Origin: JAEULH01 sp963746275
GTDB taxonomy: Bacteria; Pseudomonadota; Alphaproteobacteria; Rhodospirillales; Defluviicoccaceae
Length of the DNA: 64,000 bases
Direction of reading: 5' to 3'
Assembly: GCA_963746275.1 (NCBI GenBank)
Contig: CAVVAX010000008.1
Location: forward strand, 124,001 to 188,000
Under the pieces are notes generated by a model. That model worked only from the letters and a program-made list of their open reading frames with translations, was not told the origin of the DNA and searched no databases. A program made the translations under genes and the position numbers. This document shows positions 19,058-28,245 of this stretch, piece by piece. Position 1 is the stretch's first letter. The number at the start of each line of letters is the position of its first letter.

Positions 19058-19872
19058 ATGCTCGTCGACAGCCACTGCCACCTGGACTTCCCGGAGTTCG
19101 AGCCCGAGCTCGACGCGGTGGTTGCCCGCGCTGAAGCGGCGGGGGTCGGCACGATGCTGACCATTTCCACCCACCTCAGCCGGTTTGAGCGGGTGCGGGC
19201 GATCGCCGAACGGTTCGCCAATGTCTATTGCACTGTGGGCGTGCATCCCCACGAGGCGGCGCGGGAGGGGAGCATGACCGTCGAGACGCTGACGCGCTTG
19301 GCCGAGCATCCCAAGGTCGTCGGCTTCGGCGAGACGGGCCTCGACTACTACTACGAGCACAGCCCGCGCGAGGCGCAGCAGCGCAGCTTCCGGGTGCATC
19401 TGGCGGCGGCGCGTGCCGCCGGCCTGCCGGTCGTGATCCACACCCGCGACGCCGACGACGACACGGCCCGGATGCTGGCCGCCGAGCACGCGCGAGGGCT
19501 CGTTCGCGGGCGTCATCCACTGCTTCAGCTCGACGCTGGCGCTGGCCCGCCAGGCCGTGGGCCTCGGCCTCTACATCTCTTTTTCCGGGATCGTCACCTT
19601 CAAGAAGGCGGATGCCTTGCGCGAGGTGGCGGCGGCGGTGCCGCTGGAGCGGCTGCTGGTCGAGACCGATGCGCCGTTCCTGGCGCCGGGGCCGAAGCGC
19701 GGCAAGCGCAACGAGCCGGCGTTCGTGGTCCATACCGCCGCCGAGGTGGCCCGCGTCCGGGCATCGGCGAGGCCGCGTTGGCAGAGGCAACGAGCGAGAA
19801 CTTCTTTCGCCTGTTCGCCAAGGCAAAGCGCGCAAGGCCGACGCTGGGGCCGACGCAAGGGCCGGCGCTTGA
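19058..19872 (+). CDS. tatD: TatD family DNase/hydrolase (three frameshifts)
   Basis: TIM-barrel metal-dependent hydrolase. The metal motif DSHCHLD is at residues 4-10 and GETGLDYYYEHSPREAQQ is the second signature, with VIHTRDAD next. Shifts near 19495, 19762 and 19830 carry the rest through frame 3 (SGIVTFKKADALREV and LLVETDAPFLAP) and frame 2 (ATSENFFRLFAKAK), ending at TGA 19870-19872. ATG 19058 is preferred; GTG 19055 is adjacent. The stop overlaps the TTG start of the MBL gene. TatD proteins have 3'-5' nuclease activity in other species; the role here is not shown by sequence. Confidence 0.88.
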
Positions 19873-20715
19873 GGGTCGTCGTTCTCGGTTCCGGCGGGTC
19901 CAGCGGCACGCCCGGCGCTCGACGTCGGCTGGGGCCGCTGCGATCCCAACAACCCGCGCAACCGGCGGACCCGGCCGGCGATCCTGGTGGAGGAGGGCGA
20001 GACCCGCATCCTCGTCGACACGCCGCCGGACCTGCGCGAGCAGCTCCTTGCCGCCGACGTGCGCTGGCTCTCGGCGGTCGTCTACACCCACGCCCATGCC
20101 GATCACCTGCACGGCATCGACGACCTGCGCTCGATCAACCGCAACATCGGCGCGGCCTTGCCGGCCTACGGCGACCCGATGACGCTGACGGTGCTTGCGC
20201 GAGCGTTTCGCTTATGCCGTCGAGCCGCTCGCCGGAGCGGGCACGCAGCTTCTACAAGCCGACGCTGGACCTTCACGACCTCGGCGACGGCGAGAGCTTC
20301 GCCATCGGCGCCATCCCGGTGACCGCCTTCGCCCAGAGCCACGGCTTCAGCATCACCGTCGGCTATCGCTTCGGCAACGCCGCCTATACCACCGACGTCG
20401 TCGAGCTCGGCGAGGCCGCCTTCGCCATCCTCGAGGGCGTCGACACCTGGATCATCGGCACGCCGGTGGCGCGGCCGCACCCGACCCATTGCCACGTCGG
20501 CAGGGCCCTGGAGTGGATCGCCGAGGATCCGTCCGCGCCGAGCCGTCCTCAGCCACCTCGGCAACGACCTCGACTATGCCGCTCTGGCGGCAGAGCTTCC
20601 GCCGGGGGTCGAGCCGGCATTCGACGGGTTGTCCCTCGATGTGGGAAGCGCACCCGCGAGCGAACGAAACAGGATCAACGAAAGCTTAACACCGGCATGG
20701 GGAGGCGCGGGCTAA
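19869..20715 (+). CDS. MBL-fold metallo-hydrolase, PhnP-like (three frameshifts)
   Basis: Metallo-beta-lactamase fold hydrolase. After the start LRVVVLGSGGSSGTPG, a shift near 19915 leads to ILVEEGETRILVDTPPDLREQ and the metal motif THAHADHLHGIDDLR (HxHxDH). A second shift near 20205 gives SFYKPTLDLHDL and YTTDVVEL, and a third near 20540 gives SHLGNDLDYAAL and a stop at 20713-20715. The start TTG overlaps the tatD stop. PhnP is a cyclic ribose phosphodiesterase of phosphonate metabolism, but this metG-tatD-linked subgroup has no phosphonate neighbours, so the substrate stays open. Confidence 0.82.
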
Positions 20716-20757
20716 ACGTCCAACGCGATCAGTGACTCAACTGCGACTGGGGGATGT

Positions 20758-20991
20758 ATGTCCGATGCCTACGACAGAGATGCTATCGACAGCGACGCTT
20801 ACGACGGAGATGCTAACCATGAGAACAACTGCTGCGGCTGCGGCGCACGCTTGTCCCGTTTTGCCGTGCGCGTGGTCCATGCGGACACGGGCGTGCTGCT
20901 GAACCGGCTGTGCCGCCGCTGCGCCGGCGACCTGGTGGCGCCGCCGCTGCCGCTCGGGCTGGCCAGGGCGAGCGAGCCAGCCGCCGGATGA
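20758..20991 (+). CDS. Small putative zinc-ribbon protein with acidic N-terminal repeat
   Basis: A 77-residue frame. The first 20 residues are an Asp/Ala/Tyr pattern (DAYDRDAIDSDAYDGDA) encoded by imperfect DNA repeats. It is followed by two cysteine pairs, NCCGCG and CRRC, about 24 residues apart, which could form one zinc ribbon. A G-rich run lies before the paired ATGs at 20754 and 20758. I do not recognise the family. It lies between the MBL gene and the REP half-copy. It could be a spurious frame in GC-rich DNA, but the CxxC spacing argues for a real protein. Confidence 0.45.
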   Translation: MSDAYDRDAIDSDAYDGDANHENNCCGCGARLSRFAVRVVHADTGVLLNRLCRRCAGDLVAPPLPLGLARASEPAAG

Positions 20992-21060
20992 GGCGGCGAC
21001 CGGAGCAAGGCTGGACGGGATCATTGCGGGGAGGTGCGCCAGCAGGCGCTGCGCTGCTTC

Positions 21061-21096
21061 CGTCATCGCGAGCCGTGAAACGGCGTGGCGATCCAG
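21061..21096. repeat. REP-like element, half copy
   Basis: CGTCATCGCGAGCCGTGAAA followed by CGGCGTGGCGATCCAG matches the left half of the element at 18932, with changes that keep the internal pairing (GCCGTG with CGGCGT). The right half is not recognisable downstream. Two copies within 2.2 kb, both in gaps between genes, support a dispersed repeat family. Confidence 0.65.
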
Positions 21097-21216
21097 ACCC
21101 GCAGATGCCGGCGTGCCAGGCGGTACGTCCCCGTGGACTTATTTTCCATAATATCGCTTATGCGGCAAGAAGAGGGTCGGGCGCGGCATGCGCCGGCCGC
21201 TGCCCCTGGCGCCGCC

Positions 21217-22045
21217 ATGAGCACTGAAACGGACCGGTTGCTCGAGCTCATGGCGCGGCTGCGCGATCCGGCGCACGGCTGCCCGTGGGACGTCGAAGCA
21301 GAGCTTCGCCACCATCGCCCCGCACACCATCGAGGAAGCCTACGAGGTCGTCGACGCCATCGCCCGCGGCGACCTCGCCGGGCTGAAGGACGAGCTCGGC
21401 GACCTGTTGCTCCAGGTCGTCTTCCACGCGCGGATGGCCGAGGAGCAAGGCGCCTTCGCCTTCGCCGACGTCGCCCGCGCCATCTGCGACAAGCTCGTGC
21501 GCCGCCACCCGCACGTCTTCGGCGACGCGCGCATCGACAGCGCCGAGGCGCAGACGCACGCCTGGGAAAGCCACAAGGAGGCCGAGCGCGCGGCAAAAGC
21601 CGCGAGCGTGGACGCCGAGCCCGCCGCAGGCGCCTTGGCCGGCATCGCCCTCGCCCTTCCGGCGCTGACCCGCGCCCAGAAGCTGCAATCGCGCGCCGCC
21701 CGCGTCGGCTTCGACTGGCCCGACGCGGCGTGCGGCCTTGCCCAAGGTCGGCGAGGAACTGGCGGAGCTCGCGGCCGAGATACAGGACGCAACCGGAGAA
21801 GCCGCGCACGACCGGCTGGAGGACGAGCTCGGCGACCTGCTGTTCGCCGTCGTCAATGTCGCCCGCAAGCTGAAGATCGACCCGGAGGCGCGCGCTGCGC
21901 CGGGCCAGCGGCAAGTTCGAGCGCCGCTTCGCCGGCATCGAGGCTCGCCTCAACGCCCAGGGCCGCACCACGCGACAGCGCGACGCTCGCCGAACTCGAC
22001 CGGCTGTGGGACGAGGTCAAGGCGGCGGAACCGTCTCCCACCTAG
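21217..22045 (+). CDS. mazG: Nucleoside triphosphate pyrophosphohydrolase MazG (four frameshifts)
   Basis: House-cleaning enzyme hydrolysing NTPs to NMP and pyrophosphate. It starts MSTETDRLLELMARLRDP with CPWD, then after a shift near 21305 ATIAPHTIEEAYEVVDAI and LKDELGDLLLQVVFHARM, the EExxE...ExxD metal site. The second MazG half appears in frame 3 (KVGEELAELAAEI and DELGDLLFAVVNVARKL) after a shift near 21733. Further shifts near 21890 and 21975 give FERRFAGIEARL and LAELDRLWDEVK. Each appears to be one extra base. This is the most heavily interrupted small gene in the window. Confidence 0.88.
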
Positions 22046-22125
22046 CGGTTCGGGACGGCCATCGGCTCATTCTGCGAAAGCGACTTCGTTTGCATCCGTT
22101 ATCTCACGAAGCGGGCGAACATTTA

Positions 22126-23334
22126 CTACTCGTCCTTCGCCTCGACCCCTGATATCGGTGTCTTCCTGACGACTTTATCCCAATCGACATCAAGGTCGAA
22201 CACGATGTAGTCGTCATCTGCATCTATTCCACCAGGCTCAAACTGAATGTTCCGTATAGAGCGGTCGCGCGCGAGCGCGCTTCGGAAAAAATTGTTTTCA
22301 TTTCCAAAAGCTTTTGCACTGAATTCGGAAGCGGTCATTTGGCCAGCAAGATACTCATGCAACAGACCCGCAGACAGTTTTATCGTCATTCTTCCGCTCC
22401 GTCCGATCACTTCTGTTCCAAGATACCAGTTCCGCCCATCCGGAGAAAAGCCTCCTTGTCGGTGGATGTCCCTTGCCTGGTATCCCTCGTACTTCGGTTT
22501 CGGGAGCCGCTCGGCCAACGCCTCGAAGCGCTCGTACTCCCGGTTCGGAATCTCTTGCCGGCGATCGAAGCAGCTCACTTCCCAAAATAACCCTCCGAAC
22601 AGCCCAAAGGGATAGGTTTTTCCCCGGTGCGGCGAAACCACAGCGACAACGTCGACGCCGAGCTTTGAGAGCGCGTGGTGGATTATCTCTTCGCCGCGAA
22701 TTTCGTGCAGGGACCTTATCGGCCGCAGGTGACGAAGCAACCTGCAGCCGGCGTCTACGAGAATGATGCACCTTAGGGTGCCGCTTTCCGCACCCTTGAC
22801 CTGTCTGGCCTTCTTTTTGAGGGCCTTGTATATCGGGTTGTCTTCTAGGTCGTAGGCTACAGGTGGCATTTCGCAAACAGTCCGGAGTAACGGAACTGTA
22901 GATCCATACGGTTTTCCGCAAGTGACCTCTACATCTGTGTTCCCGTCGGTGATCCGTATCGCTTGCGGGTTGGGCCAATCCGCAGCCTTGATCCAGACAC
23001 GAAGTTGCGTCTCGATCGCCGCCGTAAGCGCGAACCTCGGGTCCACGCACCGCTCGCGGTGAAATAGGTTGTTCCGGTAATAACTGCGCTCGTTGAATTT
23101 AAAGTAGAGGTGTCTTCCAGCGCCCTTTTTAAGGCTGTCGGCGAAGTTCGAAATTAGGTTTGCGGTGCGTTCCATAGCTTCCTTCCCCGAGAAGCTATGG
23201 TCGGACAACGCGTGAACCTCGACGACCGATGGTGCTGAAAGAAACAAGTCGTTAGACACCGCGTCGGGCCGTTTACGGCTGTTAGGGAGGCGCGGCTCGG
23301 GTTGCATATGAGCGACGCGCGGAGAGTGGCCCAA
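22126..23334 (-). CDS. Unrecognised 402-residue protein in an AT-richer island
   Basis: A single uninterrupted frame, clearly lower in GC and different in codon use from the genes on either side. I recognise no family. Visible features: an N-terminal basic segment, then SFSGKEAMERTANLISNF, an aromatic-rich stretch (LYFKFNERSYYRNNLF), a hydrophobic strand with an Asp (LRCIILVDAGCRLLRHL) followed by an alpha/beta unit (EEIIHHALSKLGVDVVAVVSPHRG), and an acidic C-terminus (GIDADDDYIVFDLDVDWD). There is no signal peptide or membrane helix, so it is probably cytoplasmic. ATG 23334 is assumed; ATG 23307 is possible. It stands alone beside a transposase fragment, suggesting acquisition by transfer. 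A nuclease or defence role is conceivable but not shown. Confidence 0.75.
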   Translation of the reverse strand: MGHSPRVAHMQPEPRLPNSRKRPDAVSNDLFLSAPSVVEVHALSDHSFSGKEAMERTANLISNFADSLKKGAGRHLYFKFNERSYYRNNLFHRERCVDPRFALTAAIETQLRVWIKAADWPNPQAIRITDGNTDVEVTCGKPYGSTVPLLRTVCEMPPVAYDLEDNPIYKALKKKARQVKGAESGTLRCIILVDAGCRLLRHLRPIRSLHEIRGEEIIHHALSKLGVDVVAVVSPHRGKTYPFGLFGGLFWEVSCFDRRQEIPNREYERFEALAERLPKPKYEGYQARDIHRQGGFSPDGRNWYLGTEVIGRSGRMTIKLSAGLLHEYLAGQMTASEFSAKAFGNENNFFRSALARDRSIRNIQFEPGGIDADDDYIVFDLDVDWDKVVRKTPISGVEAKDE

Positions 23335-23684
23335 AGCACGGCCGGATTCGGCTCGGCAGCGAGGGCTTGTTTCGTATCCACATGATCAATGTCACGATGC
23401 GACGACATCGGCTGTTTTTGACTAGAATTTGGCCGTGATCATCTGTCAGCATCGTGCATAAACGTCGTCTTGCAAGCGGGTCGGCATGTTCGCCTTACGA
23501 GGGAAGACGCGACTCTGGGCGCAGCAGTGTCGACAAACTCAATGTAAGGCGCGTTGTTGCTTCACGGTGACGAAGCTGCTGCCGCTGGTTTCGAAGCCGG
23601 CGGGTCAGCTATGCCTGACCCGCCTTATGACGGCGTCTGTGCCAGCGCGCAACCGGGAGTGCGCTCACACGTTAGGAAAGCGCG
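23335..23684. other. 350-base AT-richer gap with an inverted repeat
   Basis: No gene is supported here. It holds the upstream region of the unrecognised minus-strand gene and leads to the transposase fragment. An exact 8-base inverted repeat, CACGATGC (23393-23400) and GCATCGTG (23449-23456), flanks a T-rich segment (TGTTTTTGACTAGAATTT). This could be an operator or a remnant insertion end. Confidence 0.45.
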
Positions 23685-23992
23685 ATGCGTCGACGCGGCG
23701 AGATCGTCGAGCGATCGTTCGCTCACAACCTGGAGCGCGGCGGCATCCGTCGGACGTGGCTCAGAGGACGCGAGAACGTCCACAAGCGCTACCTGATCCA
23801 CGTCGCCGGCCACAACCTCGGAATCCTGATGCGCTTGCTGATCGGCGCCGGAACCCCGAAAGAGGCGGCCGCCCGCGGCCGGGCATTCCTGTTCCTCAAT
23901 TACCGCGACAACACCCTGGCGATCGTCGTTCTCTTCCTCGACGAAGCCGGCCCCGGCATCCTCGTGGTCACCGTGACCGCCGAGCTGACACA
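23685..23992 (+). pseudogene. Transposase C-terminal fragment (IS1182/IS5-like)
   Basis: The frame from 23685 encodes RRGEIVERSFAHNLERGG and IRRTWLRGRENVHKRYLIHVAG...LGILMRLLIGAGTPKEAA, the conserved C-terminal part of DDE transposases, containing the final catalytic Glu region (E-R-S-F/H). The N-terminal domain with the two catalytic aspartates is missing, so the element cannot move on its own. The frame continues to 24104, but similarity fades after about 23990. No full terminal inverted repeats were found. It marks the right edge of the AT-richer island. Confidence 0.75.
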
Positions 23993-24128
23993 ACGCCCAC
24001 ATCGTCAACGGGCTGTTATGGCCGCGTCAGCTTCGCGTGCTCGCAATACGGTCCTGATTCACTTGATCACGCCTCTCCTAATGGGTTTGTCGCCATGGCG
24101 CTGACGCCGACCGCTGGAGCCGGATGCG

Positions 24129-25762
24129 TCAGGTGATGACCGTGGGCTCGCTCGGCCGGTGCGCTTCTCGATCTCGGCGGTCGCGTTGGCGATCGCGATC
24201 AGGTCCGCCAGCGCCGCTTGCGTGTCGAAGTCGTGGCGCGCCGGGTCCTGCTCGTAGCGCTCGATGTAGACCCGCAAAGTCGCGCCCTCCGTGCCCGTCC
24301 CGGACAGGCGGAAGACGATCCTCGAGCCGTCGGCGAAGCCGATGCGGATCCCCTGCTTGGTCGAGACGCTGCCGTCCACGGGGTCGGTGTAGGCGAAGTC
24401 GTCGGCGAAGGCGACCTCGAAGCCGCCGAGCTTCTTGCCCTTCAGCGTCGCCGTCTGCTGGCGGAGACGGTCCATCAGCCCTTCCGCGGCGGCGCTGTCG
24501 ATGCCCTCGTAGTCGTGGCGGGAATAGTAGTTCCGCCCGTAGGTGCGCCAGTGGTCGCGGACGATCGCGTCCACCGTCTCGCGCTGGGCGGCCAGGATGT
24601 TCAGCCACATCAGCACCGCCCACAGCCCGTCCTTCTCGCGGACGTGGTTGGAGCCGGTGCCGAAGCTTTCTTCGCCGCAGACGGTGGCCATGCCGGCGTC
24701 GAGGAGGTTGCCGAAGAACTTCCATCCTGTCGGAGTCTCGAAGCACGGGATGTTCAAGGCCTCCGCCACGCGGTCGGCGGCAAGGCTGGTCGGCATCGAC
24801 CGCGCCACCCCGGCGAGGCCGCCGGCATATCCCGGGGCGGCGGTGGCGTTGGCGGCGATGATCGCCAGGCTGTCGCTGGGGGTGACGAATCGGCCGCGGC
24901 CCATGATCATGTTGCGATCGCCGTCGCCGTCCGAGGCGGCGCCGAACAGCGGCCCGTCGGCCCTGCCGATGCGCTCGACGAGCTCGTGGGCATGGACCAG
25001 GTTCGGGTCGGGATGGCCGCCGCCGAAGTCTTCCAGCGGCTCGCCGTGGATCACCGAGCCCGGCTGCGCCCCCAGCATCCCCTCCAGGATCGCCCGGGCG
25101 TACGGCCCGGTCACGGCATGCATGGCGTCGAAGCACATGGCGAACGATCCTGACGTCAGCAGCGAGCGGATGGCGTCGAAATCGAACAGCTGCTGCATCA
25201 GCTCGGCGTAGTCGGCGATGGAGTCGATGATCTCGACGCGCATCCCGTCGAGTTCGGTCACTTGCACCCGGTCGAGGTCCACGTCGGGCGCGTCAACAAT
25301 GTTGTAGGCGCTGATCTTCTTGCTGTTTTCGAAGATCGCCTCGGTCACCTTCTCCGGCGCCGGGCCGCCGTTGGTAATGTTATACTTGAGCCCGAAGTCC
25401 TCGTGCGGCCCGCCCGGGTTGTGACTCGCCGACAGAACGATGCCGCCGAAGGCCTTGTGCTTGCGGATGACGCAGGAGGCCGCGGGCGTCGAGAGGATAC
25501 CCCCCTGCCCGACCAGCGCGCGGCCGAAGCCGTTGGCGGCGGCCATCTTGAGGATGATCTGGACGGCCTCGCGGTTGAAGTAACGGCCGTCGCCGCCGAC
25601 GACCAGCGTCTGCCCGCCGTAGCCTTCCAGCGCGTCGAAAATAGACTGAATGAAATTCTCAACGTAATGCGGCTGCTTGAAAACGGAGACCTTCTTGCGC
25701 AGGCCGGACGTGCCCGGTTTCTGCCCTTCGAACGGGGTCGTGTCGACGCGGCGGCGGCTCAT
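24129..25762 (-). CDS. pgm: Alpha-D-glucose phosphate-specific phosphoglucomutase (C-terminal frameshift)
   Basis: Interconverts glucose-1-phosphate and glucose-6-phosphate, feeding UDP-glucose synthesis. The phosphoserine loop VLSASHNPGG and the metal loop DGDGDRNM are present, and the N-terminus PFEGQKPGTSGLRKKV is typical. The starting frame runs to 24059, but the usual Pgm ending (PTVIT) is found in another frame with a stop at 24129, so a shift near 24155 is likely. About 544 residues. It is separated from the galU-ugd-manB operon but supplies the same pathway. Confidence 0.92.
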
Positions 25763-26109
25763 GTTGCTTTTCTCCTCCGATCCCGAAGCGATTGATATCC
25801 CTTTTGCGGCACGTTAACAGGTCGCGTCGGGACGGCCAAGCCCGCGCCCCTGCCCGCGGTCGTCCGCAGCAATCACGGTCCTGCGGCGCGAAAGTCGCAG
25901 TAGCGGCGCGAGAGACGAACGCAGCCGATGCGCGTAAAAAGCGATGCTGCGGGGCTTAAGGCTTTGTTATATGCTGGGCGCTAGAAATGCGACGGGAAAG
26001 AGGCGGGCAAAGTACCCGCTTCGCGGGAGGCACGGTTTTTGTAGGCTGATCACGTCGATCGCGCCGCCGGTGGCTTGCGGCGCGAGCTGGGGCGACACAG
26101 GGGAAACCC
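25763..26109. other. 347-base divergent intergenic region with nested hairpins
   Basis: No gene. It separates pgm (-) from the SPOR carboxypeptidase (+) and must hold both promoters. A possible -10 (TTATAT) lies near 25968. GCGGG (26003-26007) can pair with CCCGC (26015-26019), and the same CCCGC can pair with a second GCGGG (26023-26027), followed by GGCACGGTTTTT. The two hairpins exclude each other, which could be an attenuator; this is speculative. Confidence 0.4.
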
Positions 26110-27725
26110 ATGACGGATTGCGTTCGGCTTGCGGCGAGGCTTGTGGGGGTCGGTTTCTTCCTCGCCGCGATCCTGATGGCAGGAAGGTCTCACGCCGCCG
26201 AGTACGCGGCGCTGGTGATGGATGCGGAGACGGGCCGCGTCCTCAGCCAGGAGAGCGCGGACAAGCCGCGCTACCCTGCCTCGCTAACCAAGATGATGAC
26301 GCTGTACCTGCTGTTCGAAGCCCTCGACAGCAAGGCGGTCCGGCTGAACACGCCGATGAAGGTCTCAGCGCTCGCGGCATCGCGGCCGCCCGTCGCGCCT
26401 CGGCCTCAAGCCGGGGGACACGATCACGGTGCGCCAGGCGATGCTGGCGCTGATCACCAAATCGGCAAACGACGTCGCCACAGTCGTCGCCGAGCGGCTT
26501 GGCGGCAGCGAGGGCCAGTTCGCCCAGAAGATGACGACGCGGGCGCGCGGGCTCGGCATGCAGCGAACCACATTCCGCAATGCCTCCGGTCTCCCCGACC
26601 TCAGCCAGGTGACCACGGCGCACGACATGGCGGTCCTCGCCCGCGCCCTGCTCCGCCGCTTCCCGCATTACTACGGCAATTTCTCGAAGGACGCCTTCGA
26701 GTACAACGGCCATCGCCACGTCAACCACAACCGTCTGCTGGGCGCCTATGACGGGGTCGACGGGATCAAGACCGGCTACATCCACGCGTCGGGCTTCAAC
26801 CTGGTCGCCTCTGCCAGGCGCAATGGCCGTCGGCTGATCGGCGTCGTCTTCGGCGCCGACTCGCCTGCCGAGCGTAGCCACGTGATGATTGGCCTCTTGG
26901 ACCAGGGCTTCCGCGCCCTGCCCGCCCTACCGACCATGGTGATGCAGCAGACCCCGGTGCGGCCAAGCGCCGTTGCGGCGCCAAAGCCGACGCTTGCTGC
27001 GGCTCCCGGGCGGCCCGACACCACGCTTGGCACCATGCCCGATGCCCTTCCAAGCACCCTGCCCGGCGTCCTGATTGCCAGCGGCGATGCCAGCGCCGCC
27101 CTTGAGGTCGCGGCCGGAGCGCGGCTGGGGCATCCAGGTGGGCGCCTTCTCCGCTGCCGAGGCGGCGGCCAAGCGTGCCGAGCAGGTGGCCGATCTGGTC
27201 CCCGGCGAGGTGGCCGGCGGCAGCATCGACATCCTCAGCCAGGAGAGCCGCAGCGGCACGACCCACTACCTCGCGCGGATCCATGGGCTGACCCGCGCCG
27301 ATGCCGCCGAGGCTTGCGGCAGGCTCAAGGCGAGCAAGATCGGCTGCTTCGTCGTCGCCCTCGACGACGGGTTCTCGCCGGACGGCGTCGCCTCCGCCAC
27401 CGGCACCGCCACCGGCAGAAGCGAGATCGGCGACGCCGTCGCCGGCGGCGACTGGGGCGTCCAGGTCGGCGTCTATCCCCGCCGCGCCTCGGCACTGGCC
27501 ACCGCCAAAGCGGCGCTGGGCAAGGCTCCGAAGGCGCTGTCGGAGGGCACGATCGCCGTCGTTCCGCTCAAGGGGCGCAAGGGCCCCCTCTACCGAGCGC
27601 GAATCGTCGGCCTGGAGAAGCAGCAGGCCGAGGCCGCCTGCCGGACGCTGAAGGGCGCAAAGGCGCAGTGCATGGTCCTGCGCATGGGCGAGGCCGATCG
27701 CGAGCATCAGGCGGCGGCGCTGTAA
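26110..27725 (+). CDS. D-alanyl-D-alanine carboxypeptidase with two SPOR domains (two frameshifts)
   Basis: A serine D,D-peptidase of the PBP5/DacF family. A signal peptide (to SHAA, residue about 29) precedes SLTK, then (after a shift near 26385) SAN and the KTG motif (DGIKTGYIHASG). A Pro/Ala linker and a shift near 27120 lead to two SPOR-type repeats, WGIQVGAFSAAEAA and WGVQVGVYPRRASA, each followed by a YxARI/YRARI strand. SPOR tails target proteins to denuded septal peptidoglycan. It lacks the hydrophobic PBP5 anchor, so SPOR probably provides localisation. A paralogue with a conventional C-terminus is at 14298. Confidence 0.88.
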
Positions 27726-27772
27726 GGAATGGACACCGCCGCCCCCGCGCCCCGCACGGCGGCTTCCCGCCA

Positions 27773-28189
27773 TCAGCTGGGCTTGTGCGTGCGGCCGATC
27801 CGCTGGAGATACTGCCGGCGGTAGCGCCGGCGCCAGTCCTCCGGCGACCACGTCCGCGGCGAGGCCGGCACCCACGGCCTCGGCATGAACATTAGGGCCG
27901 GGACATGCCGGCCGCGAGCGAGCCGCACCGGCATCTCCCGCAGCAGGTAGTCGCTTCCCTCGAAGGCGTCGAGCCGGCGAGCATCCCCCTCCCCCAGCCC
28001 CTCGACGAGAAGGCCGGCGACGCTCTCTTCGGCCGCCGGCACCAGCACCGGATAGCTCCTGCCCTGGCGGAACACGCGGAGGTAGCCGTCGAGGATGGCT
28101 GCACGGCCGGGTTTGGGCGGCAGACGGCCGATGACTGCCGCCAGCACCAACCGGTCCATCAGCGTCCCGTAGAAGAAGTAGCGCATCAT
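27773..28189 (-). CDS. Gamma-glutamylcyclotransferase-like protein (AIG2 fold)
   Basis: A 138-residue protein beginning MMRYFFYGTLMDRLVLAAV, with the YGTL motif that binds the gamma-glutamyl group, and LDAFEGSDYLLREMPVRL containing the acidic catalytic region. The family converts gamma-glutamyl amino acids or amines to 5-oxoproline. Both ATGs (28189 and 28186) are possible. It is encoded just downstream of the cysteine hydrolase on the same strand, so the two may be one transcript. The actual substrate is unknown. Confidence 0.8.
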   Translation of the reverse strand: MMRYFFYGTLMDRLVLAAVIGRLPPKPGRAAILDGYLRVFRQGRSYPVLVPAAEESVAGLLVEGLGEGDARRLDAFEGSDYLLREMPVRLARGRHVPALMFMPRPWVPASPRTWSPEDWRRRYRRQYLQRIGRTHKPS

Positions 28190-28245
28190 TAGGTGCGCAT
28201 CGTCCGGGCCGGGCAGCGCAGCCTCAACTCGGCCCCAGCACCGGC

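Noticed and set aside
22247..22766. Plus-strand frames opposite the unknown gene
   Set aside because: They are shorter, broken, and lack start signals; the minus-strand frame is continuous for 402 codons.
24059..24128. Extended C-terminus of phosphoglucomutase
   Set aside because: The extra residues are low-complexity and not family-like, whereas the standard PTVIT ending occurs in another frame ending at 24129.
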